Positions 56,364 through 64,000 of a stretch of 64,000 bases of DNA are shown here, in pieces (position 1 is the stretch's first letter; every line of letters starts with the position of its first letter). Made by a program: the position numbers and the translations under genes. Location of the stretch: the NCBI RefSeq assembly GCF_048569485.1, contig NC_134353.1, forward strand, positions 425,129,055-425,193,054, written 5' to 3'. The notes below the pieces were generated by a model. The model saw nothing but the letters and a program-made list of their open reading frames with translations. It was not told the DNA's origin and did no database searches. Source of the stretch: Anomaloglossus baeobatrachus. Its lineage: Eukaryota > Chordata > Amphibia > Anura > Aromobatidae.

Positions 56364-57170
56364 AGTGTTGTTTTGCTATATTTTTAGCACTAAGGTTTAG
56401 ATACGGCTTTAAAGAAGGCAATTAAGTAATTTTATTATAAAGGTTAATATGAAATACAAACTTAAAGGAAAAGTATGATATTGCGTACACTTTTGTATAT
56501 TCAACATACAAAGGTTAAGTACAGTTAAATACTTACATCACCAAGGAGTTTTTGAACATCATCTGTCTGGAACTACAGTCAGAGAAGCATGACATAGACA
56601 GAGAACTCCTGGACATCGCTGCCCGGACGTCTCACGGAGCAGGAAACACGAGCTTCTGTCTGTGCTATATTTCATCTGATCTTAAATAGAGGTTTTCACA
56701 AAAATGACAAACCTTAGCGTTAATGTGTTGTAGTCTTATTGATCCATGCCCTTTGATGGCCAATCTTTGGGCATAGATGAACCAGAGATACACCACACAT
56801 AAGACAATGGGGTAATAAACCCACAGATATTCAAATCTCCCAAGAATACACATCAGGTATTTGAGCTAGGTAAATGGATATATTGTCTGTCTGTGTATAT
56901 AGCAAACACATAAAACATCAGATATTTGAGGTAAGTAAATCATAAGGTTTCTGTTACAATGGTATGTTGTCTGCCCGTATATTCAAGACAAACACACAGA
57001 AGCCCTTAAGTATACACAAGATTGTGTAACCATGAACCATTGTCTGTCTGATTAAACAATATGTTATAGTTTAACATAATGTATAAACTCAAAAATAGCC
57101 ATTTTTACATTTGCAATACAAGTGTCTAGCACAAGAGTACCTGATATAGTGGGGGAGACACCGTGTGGTC
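56364..57170. other. Unassigned AT-rich DNA within the split LTR
   Basis: No gene. It contains CATCAG-TATTTGAGGTAAGTAAAT-like partial repeats near 56852 and 56917. It may be LTR sequence or a further insertion. Confidence 0.35.
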
Positions 57171-57580
57171 TTAGATCTTTTCTATCTGTAGTATGGTATT
57201 TTTTGCAGGGTTTTTTGCTGTCCGCAATCTTTCCTGTCCTGTTGAATCTGGTAAGTCAGGCCTCACCTTTGCTAATCTATATTTTCTATCTGTGTATTGT
57301 GTTTTCTTACAGCACCATCGTTTACATATTGGGGGCTTGCTATTTCTTTTGGGACTGCTCCGAGGCAAGTTAGGATTCCTCATTTCTATTTTTGAAGTGT
57401 AGCAAGTTTCTCCGGCAATGACGAGGTGTCTAGGTGTGTTAGGAACCTCCCACTACTTCGAGTGTTGTCCGATAGATTGGGGATTGCGGTCAGCTTAGTT
57501 TCCAACTACTCTTGGGGTTTTGTTTTTTCCTGATTAATGGGATTTTTTGTGATCATCCATGGTTACCAGTTCATAACACA

Positions 57581-57779
57581 CGCCATATTAGCCCCTCCAA
57601 ACTGTATAATTGCCCCCTCACTTTATGAGGGCCTCCAACAGTAGACCAAACAGAGTATAAGGGACTCCCACACACTTTTCAGGGCCCCCACAGTAACCCG
57701 CACAGTGCATGTTGAATCCCCATTGTTTTTATGCCCTCACAGTCTACCTCAAGTTTTAGTTAAAATAAAAAACATCATA
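57581..57779. repeat. ~31-33-bp minisatellite, right part, and decayed flank
   Basis: CATATTAGCCCCTCCAAACT and TATAATTGCCCCC continue the minisatellite interrupted at 52305. Units decay after about 57660. Confidence 0.65.
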
Positions 57780-58018
57780 TAATAATAATAATATTTAATC
57801 AATTATATAGTGCTATTTATTCCACAGCGGTTTACATACATCAGCACAACTGGCCCCATTTAGGCATGCAATATAAATTCCCTATCAGTATGTCTTTGGA
57901 GTGTGGGAGGAAACCAGAGGAAATCCACGGAAACACAGGAAGAACATGCAAACTCCTTGCAGATGTTCTCCTTGGTGGGATTTAAACCCAGGACCCCAGC
58001 ACTGCAAGACTGCAGTGC

Positions 58019-60295
58019 CAGGGGCGTAACTACCACGGTTGCAGCGGTCGCCATTGCGCCGGACCCGGGAGATCAGGGGCCGGGCGGCCGCCCAGCAGAT
58101 CAGCAGCCAGCTCCTGTCAGTGAGAGAGGAGCTGCGCTGATCTGTCACAGACCACGCGGCTGCTATATGACCCACTGCCGCCCCCTCCCCCGTCACCACA
58201 CACAGTAATATTGAAGCATAGAGCTGACGGTGGCACTCTATATATCATCATTCTCCCCCCCAACCTCTGTGCCTGCGTGGTGATGTCACTCCTGTGCGAC
58301 TGCTGTTCTCAGAGTGCACAGAGCACAGGACAGGAGGACACCAACCACAGCACCGGGGGAACGAGGAGAGGGGAGAACGAGCAGCAGTGGAAAAGGAGAG
58401 CGGTGAGGACAGACCAGCAGCTGGAGAATGAGGAGAGCAGTGAGGACAGCAGCAATGGAATGAGGAGACGTGAAGACAGAGCAACAGTGGAAGTAAGAGA
58501 AAGGGTAAGTACTTGTTTTTTTTATATAACTTAGTGAGTACACGGTGGCCAGAGGCCTGGGGAGGCTGTATGATACATGGAGGCCTGGGGAGACTGGCTG
58601 CATTAGTATACATGGAGGCCTGGAGAGGCTGGCTGCATTAGTATACATGGAGGCCTGGAGAGGCTGGCTGCATTAGTATACATGGAGGCCTGGAGAGGCT
58701 GGTTGCATTAGTATACATGGAGGCCTGGAGAGGCTGGCTGCATTAGTATACATGGAGGCCTGGAGAGGCTGGCTGCATTAGTATACATGAAGGCCTGGAG
58801 AGGCTGGCTGCATTAGTACACATGAAGGCTTGGAGAGGATGGCTGCATTAGTATACATGGAGGCCTGAAGAGGCTGGCTGTATTAGTATACATGGAGGCC
58901 TGGAGAGACTGGCTGCAATAGTATACATGGAGGCCTGGAGAGGCTGGTTGCTATATTATACATGGAGGCCTGGAGAGGCTGCCTGCTATATTATACATGG
59001 AGGCCTGGAGAGGCTGCCTGCTATATTATACATGGAGGCCTGGAGAGGCTGGCTGCTATATTATACATGGAGGCCTGGAGAGGCAGGCTGCTATATTATA
59101 CATTGATGCCTGGAGAGGCTGGCTGCTATATTATACATGGAGGCCTGGAGAGGATGGCTGCTATATTATATATGGAGGCCTGGAAAGCCTGACTGCTATA
59201 TTATACATGGATGCCTGGAGAGGCTGACTGCTATATTATACATCCAGGCCTGGAGAGGCTGGCTGCTATATTATACATGGAGGCCTGGAGAGGCTGGCTG
59301 CATTATTATACATGGAGGACTATGGAGGCTGGCTGCATTATTATACATGGAGGACTGGGGAGGCTGGGTACATTATTATACATGGAGAACTGGGGAGGCT
59401 GGCTGCATTATTATACATGGAGGCCTGGAGAGGCTGGCCACTATATTATACATGGAGGCCTGGGGAGGCTGGCTGCTATATTATACATGGAGGCCTGGAG
59501 AGGCTGGCTGCATTATTATATATGGAGGCCTGGGGGGGATGAATAATAAACATGAAGGACACATTAGACATGGACTATAGGGGTGTATTATACATAGAGG
59601 TCTATAGGGCTGCATTATACTGGCGGTCTATAGGGCTGCATTATACATGGAGATCTATGGGGCTGCATAATACAAAATGAAGGACACCTTTTACATGGAT
59701 TAAATGGGTGCATTATACATGGAGGATTATGGGGGTGCACTATAATATATGGAGGACTATGTGGTGCAGTATAATATATGGAGGACTATGGGAAATGCAT
59801 TATAATACATGGAGTACTATGGAGCTGCATTCTAATATGAAGGGTTATGTGGGACCCTATGTGGGATACTTTTTGGAAGGCTATGTGGGGGCCATTATAG
59901 TATTTGGAGAACTATATACAAGGGGGGACAAAGATACAAGCAGGGGATAGGAACGTTTTGTGCTGAGGGAAAAAGGCTCTTTCCCTCAGCACCCAGCTTT
60001 CCCATGCTCTGATATACATCTTCTCTCAGCACCCAGCTTTCTCATGCTCTGATATGGGAAAGCTGTGTGCCGAGGACAAGATAAATATCAGAACATAGGA
60101 AAGCTTGGTGCTGATAGAGGAATTTCAGATCATGGGAAACCTGGGCGCTGTGGGTAAGAGCCAAGTGTCAGCGTCATTATCCTGTAGCCCGAGTGTCAGT
60201 GTCATTATCCCCTACCCCAAGTGTCGGTGTATGTGGAGGGGGGGCCCAGGTCTGAACTTTGCACCGGGGCCCATCTAACTTTAGTTACGCCACTG
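58019..60295. mobile_element. Non-autonomous hAT transposon, 2.28 kb, perfect 8-bp target duplication
   Basis: Left end CAGGGGCGTAACTA and right end TAGTTACGCCACTG are inverted partners (13 of 14), flanked on both sides by TGCAGTGC (58011-58018 and 60296-60303). Eight-base duplications and CAGGGG-type ends are hAT hallmarks. The interior has a GC-rich start, a purine-rich GAGGAGAG stretch, a 35-bp minisatellite (58550-59545) and decayed copies to about 59900. No transposase is present. The perfect duplication suggests a recent insertion. Confidence 0.93.
58550..59545. repeat. 35-bp minisatellite inside the hAT element (~28 units)
   Basis: GCCTGGAGAGGCTGGCTGCA with TTAGTATACATGGAG repeats every 35 bp; the first half uses ATTAGTATACAT and the later half CTATATTATACAT. 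Tryptophan-rich plus-strand open frames of 76-147 codons are repeat artefacts. Confidence 0.93.
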
Positions 60296-60325
60296 TGCAG
60301 TGCTAACCACTGAGCCACCATGCAT

Positions 60326-62750
60326 GCTCACCTAATTCAGGATCCTGAAGATGATTGGCATGGCAACATGCTGTCATAGCACCAGTGCATGCTTGGGACA
60401 TCAGAATCCTGGAGGTATGAGTTCACCATGCCGGGACTCTTACGTCCTATATGTGCACCGGTGTCTTGGCCACTGCATCGACTGTCATTCTCTAGACTGC
60501 AGTTTTAAAGTGCCCTACAGTCTATAGATCTGAGAGCAGTACTGCAGTGAGATCTTGTCCTCCTGCTCAAATGCACAGTTTAACTATAATGACGCACTAT
60601 GCACACTGATATAATTAAAGGTTGCGTAACTTCGGGTGAGCCCCTGAGAGCGCAGGGCCATGGGCGACTGCACCCTCTGCCCCCCCCCCATAGCTTTGTT
60701 ACTGATTATACCTGACAGGTCTCTGTGCTGCAATGCATTTTTTCTGAATGTGCACTCTTGGATACACATCCAGCTGAAGCATACAATGGGGTCAATGAGT
60801 CCCTGTACACCCTCCCAAGCCCAATTACGGTCACGACCTCTGCTACTGGCATCATTACACTCCTACCAATCACCTATGCTACACTGCAAAACATAGTGCT
60901 TACCAGCTCTTTTCTATTGAACTTGTAAGCACTGTTGTGAAGCTAGCCAGGATTGCTGGGGCATATTGTCACCTAATCCGGGCCAGCGTCAGCACAGTGT
61001 TTAGAAGCTAGATTGTCAGTCTCCAAAGCAAAAAGCAAGAAGCTGGAAAAAAAAGTATCACAAATAGCTGAAAAATTTAAAAAGCAGTAAAGAACAAAAG
61101 TGCGTGTTTTTACAAGCACCAGCCGACAATGAAAATGTATTAGAATGGGAAGAACCCTTTGGACTTTTAATTGAGAAACAAAAAAAACTGCTCTAAAGAG
61201 CATTACTTTCATGTATTATCATGTTCTATCTACATTCTACTATAACGTATGTCTGTCTTCAGTGCAGTACAGTAATATATGTTAAAGGTCAAAGTTAAAT
61301 CATCTAAAGGGACTTTGATCCCATGTTTCGCAAACACTCTGTTTCTCTATTCCAGCCTGGGGAAACATACGTGGTAGAACAAAGAGAAGAAAAACAGAAG
61401 AAAGAAGTTATTTTGGAGAAAGCTACAACACAGGCACTGGGTGTACATGATCGGTTTAGACATACAGTAGAAACAAAAAAAACTCTGGGGAAATTCAAGA
61501 AATTGTTTGGAAGATAAACATAGGCTTCCAGTGAATGAATCTCTGAGAGCCATGGAGGTCAAGACGCAGGTATGTTTTTCATTACTTCTTGCTCAATTTT
61601 TGAAGTGTCGGTTAAGGCTAGAGTCTGTAAAAATGTTAAAGGGTACCTTTACTTTTCAAAACTGTAAAAACCTCGAAGTACCCCATATGTGGTTGTACAC
61701 TTCTGTTTGAACACATGGTGGAGATCTGATAGGAAGAAGCACAATATGTCTTTTAGAACCTATATTCCTTTAAAGAGATGGGCTGTTATAGCCGAGCCCC
61801 TGAGGTGCCAAATCAGCAGAAACCCCACAAGTGACCCTATATTGGAAACTTCACATTTCATCTCACGGTGTAGTGAGTATTTTGAATCCAGAGGTGCCTC
61901 ACAGAATTTTATAACATTGAGAGTTGGAAATACAACATTTCGGTGACAAAAATGATTTTTTTTAATAGCTGCAAATTTATCAGTTATACAAGTGTTAACA
62001 GGTGAAACTGGACCACACAATTTATTGTGCAATTTCTCCCAAACGCGGTGATGCCCTTTATGTCATCAGAAACTACTGTTATTACCACACGTTAGGGCTG
62101 AGCAATAAGGGGCACTAATTGGCTTTTAGAGCACATATTTTGCTACTATAGTTTGCGGACAACATTTGCGGATCTGCTAAGGTGCCAGTATAGCAGAAAA
62201 GCCAGAAATGTGACCCCATTTAAGAAATTGCACCTCTCAATAAATTTATCTACGGCTGTAGTGACTATTTTTTAATATCCATCCCACAACTTTTTTTCTG
62301 GAAAATTGCCAATATGCCAATTTAGTGTCCATACATTGTGCCGCGATATATTGTAGGCACCCATACATTGTGACCAGTTTGTGCTTCTAAAGACATGGAC
62401 CCCTTAAGTTTTTAAGTGCATTCTCCCCACTATAATAATGACACATACATCGTCTCTTACTGTGGTTTAGGCACAGGGGGCTCAGAAGGAGGGGGCATTT
62501 AGATTTGGGAGTACAGATGTCACTGGATTTTCTTTGGGGTGTGGGAGCCATATTGCTTTTCTAGAGTCTTTGTTCTACCACTAATGTCGGACCTCCCGAT
62601 ATTTCCAGTGACAGATAATAGACCTGAGTGGGGGCTGGTTTTGTGGGGGAAGTTAGGGTTTTATTGGTAACATTTTGAGGTACAGAACATTTTTTGGTCA
62701 CTTTCAGTATAAGGCTGAGATCACATTCTTGTTTCTTTGCACTTACTTCT
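60326..62750. other. Gene-free unassigned DNA, 2.4 kb
   Basis: No open frame above about 90 codons has a recognisable domain. A C-run (CCCCCCCCC) near 60680 sits next to GTTACTG, reminiscent of decayed hAT sequence. The part from 61680 to 62300 reads like an old dispersed repeat with CCCCATATGTGG and GAAACCCCACAAGTGACC. No gene is supported. Confidence 0.4.
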
Positions 62751-63063
62751 GGGTTTCCATGTAAATCTCCCAAAAACGTGATTCAAACAAAACCCCTGGC
62801 AGAACCACTCACTATAATGAGGCAGAAGGAGATACTTTTGATTCCATTTGGCATCTGTTATGGTGGTGTCTATCTTTTAGGCATGCACTGAGCTGTGGTC
62901 ATCCACACTTGTAAGCTAAAAAGACGCTTAAAATGATGGAACATTGCTGGGCCGGAACAGAGACCAGACGGAGTCCAAAAAGTCTCCATATGCCTCATTA
63001 TAGTAAGTACTTGTGTCAGAGCTTTTGTCTAAATCACGGTGTTTGGGATTTACATGGAAACCC
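62751..63063. mobile_element. Inverted-repeat (MITE-like) sequence
   Basis: GGGTTTCCATGTAAATC (62751-62767) is exactly inverted at 63047-63063, and ACTATAATGAGGCA (62811-62824) at 62991-63004. The paired arms lie at similar distances, so the element is a partly decayed palindrome of at least 313 bp. Ends and target site are not resolved. Confidence 0.65.
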
Positions 63064-63147
63064 AGATGTAACCACTTACACTGAATTTACATTGTATCAA
63101 AGTGTCATATCTTCAATGTTGTCTCATGAAAAAGATGTAATAATATA

Positions 63148-64000
63148 CTATATTTTTTTTGTTTTATATGATGCACTGAATTATAAGACTCACCGCAAAT
63201 TCAGAGCAAAAAAAAGGTGAAAAAAAATGGGGTCCGTCTTATAATCTGGTAGTGTCTTACTGGAGGGGGCAGTAGCGGTGGTGGAGTAGAGTCACAGAAG
63301 GCAGGGGTGGTGGGTGTTCCAGAAACTGTAGGCTGTACTGGTGCAGCAGTGGAAGCTGAGGCTGTGGTGTAGGCTGGGGCTCAGGCTGCGGCGAAGGCTG
63401 GTGCTGCTGCGGCAGCGGCTGCAGGTGGTGAGGGCTTCAAAGAAATGGCACTTGGAGTCAGTGCAGATTGAGCTCTAGGCTCAATGGCAAGCCGAGAGCT
63501 CATCTGCGCAAGCGCCATTTTCCTTAAGTCCACTGGAGGGAGATCAAATGTGTCGACTCCAAGCGGCATTATTTGAAGTCCTCACTGCCCAACCCACAGC
63601 ACCAGTCCAGGCACCGGAGACCCCACACCGCCGCTCCAGCAACGGCCGCCAGAGACTCCACGCAGAAATCGCACAGCCGCTGCAGACGTCGGAGACCCTG
63701 CACAGTTGCTGCAGACATCACACAGCCTCCCCAGCACCAGACACCGCACAGCTGCCCCAGCACCAGCCTCCACAGACTGCGTACCAACCGCCGCAGACCC
63801 TGCACCAGCCACTGCAGACCCCACACCAGTCGCCACAGATCCTGCACAGCCGCCACAGCACCAGCCCAGCCACCGCAGCCCCTGTACAGCCACCACAGCA
63901 TTCCCCCAACCTCTTGCGACCCCTCTCCACCACCCCAGTAAGCTGCATTCAGATTTTAAGATGCACCCCTCACTTTCTTCCCAAATTTATGGTAGGAAAA
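63148..64000. mobile_element. Second, diverged copy of the TA-flanked TIR family, running off the window
   Basis: CTATATTTTTTTTGTTTTATATGATGCAC near 63148, then GAATTATAAGACTCACCGC, corresponds to the decayed left end of the element at 21735. Near 63952 TTTTAAGATGCACCCCTCAC matches the subterminal part before the right TIR. The interior is a purine-rich GGTGCTGCTGCGGC stretch and a CA/CCG-rich block (63570-63920), both without a supported gene. The right terminus lies beyond the window. Confidence 0.7.

Larger units (their letters stand above)
52306..57580 (+). mobile_element. Solo LTR split by two or more insertions
   Basis: Left end TGTTGTGAATGTCAACCGAG and right end CCAGTTCATAACACA are bounded by CGCC on both sides (52302-52305 and 57581-57584), with the minisatellite continuing on both flanks. 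The LTR contains T-rich U3-R-like sequence, TTTTTGCAGG and GAATCTGGTAAGTCAGGCC segments typical of a frequent frog LTR from memory. Nested inside are a MITE (52378-52600) and a TTAA element (53047-56359); 56.37-57.17 kb may be a third insertion. No coding region of its own is seen. Confidence 0.65.
57780..60325 (-). mobile_element. tRNA-headed SINE, minus strand, split by a hAT insertion
   Basis: On the minus strand the 5' head reads GGTGGCTCAGTGGTTAGCAC (60317-60298), with A-box-like TGGCTCAGTGG, and after the insertion GGTCCTGGGTTTAAATCCC supplies the B box (near 57990). The body has GTGGGAGGAAACC on the plus strand, and the tail is AT-rich with an AATAAT repeat near 57782-57797. About 265 bp of SINE remain on the two sides. 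RNA polymerase III promoter boxes place it among tRNA-derived SINEs widespread in frogs and fish. Confidence 0.8.

Noticed and set aside
58962-59580. Tryptophan/tyrosine-rich open frames of 76-147 codons
   Set aside because: Translations of the 35-bp minisatellite within the hAT element, open in several frames.
61323-61517. 64-codon charged open frame that could be a small exon
   Set aside because: No homology recognised, no convincing splice sites in phase, and frames of this length are expected by chance.
63573-63941. His/Pro/Thr-rich 122-codon frame and Gly/Trp/Cys-rich antisense frames
   Set aside because: Low-complexity CA/CCG-rich interior of a non-autonomous TIR element; no domain or splice context.

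Overview
The window looks like repeat-dense intergenic or heterochromatic DNA from a large vertebrate genome, most likely a frog or toad. This rests on the mixture of repeats: Tf1/sushi-like chromodomain Gypsy elements, a CR1 LINE with an 8-bp tail repeat, a Penelope-like element, Tc1, hAT and Harbinger DNA transposons, TTAA- and TA-target elements, and a tRNA-headed SINE. The species is inferred from remembered repeat families and was not tested by a search. I found no convincing host protein-coding gene, tRNA, rRNA or CRISPR array. Every recognisable protein belongs to a transposable element.

Layout. 1-565 is a 134-bp tandem repeat and 566-1306 is DNA ending in what looks like a transposon terminus. 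1307-19335 is one continuous ~18-kb satellite of a GC-rich 35-bp unit (about 515 copies), with a higher-order repeat of ~1.2/2.4 kb between about 11.9 and 16.9 kb. 19.3-21.1 kb is LTR-like repeat DNA. 21.1-23.5 kb is a hAT transposase remnant with a TA-flanked terminal-inverted-repeat (TIR) element inserted in its tail. 23.5-30.5 kb holds minisatellites, a Harbinger MADF gene remnant, two MITEs and a G-rich minisatellite. 30.5-35.7 kb is a broken chromodomain Gypsy element lacking its 3' LTR. 36.5-38.3 kb is a 5'-truncated CR1 with an open reverse transcriptase frame, apparently inside a reverse-strand Penelope-like element that runs to 39.45 kb. 39.5-40.5 kb is a solo retroviral LTR. 42.8-44.3 kb is a Tc1 remnant split by another solo LTR. 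45.6-52.1 kb is an old LTR split by a nearly whole, young Gypsy element on the minus strand (45988-51811). 52.1-57.7 kb is a minisatellite split by a solo LTR that itself holds a MITE and a 3.3-kb TTAA element. 57.8-60.3 kb is a SINE split by a 2.3-kb non-autonomous hAT with a perfect 8-bp target duplication. 60.3-64 kb is largely unassigned DNA ending in a second copy of the TA-flanked TIR family.

How the parts relate. Insertions nest inside insertions, which gives a relative order of events. In both Gypsy elements the sequence next to the 5' LTR is complementary to a segment of the same LTR lying about 30 bp downstream of a TATA box. That is the signature of Tf1/sushi self-priming. Several non-autonomous DNA transposons carry their own internal minisatellite, and the 18-kb satellite itself starts at a transposon-like end, so I suggest, as inference only, that it grew from a transposon minisatellite.
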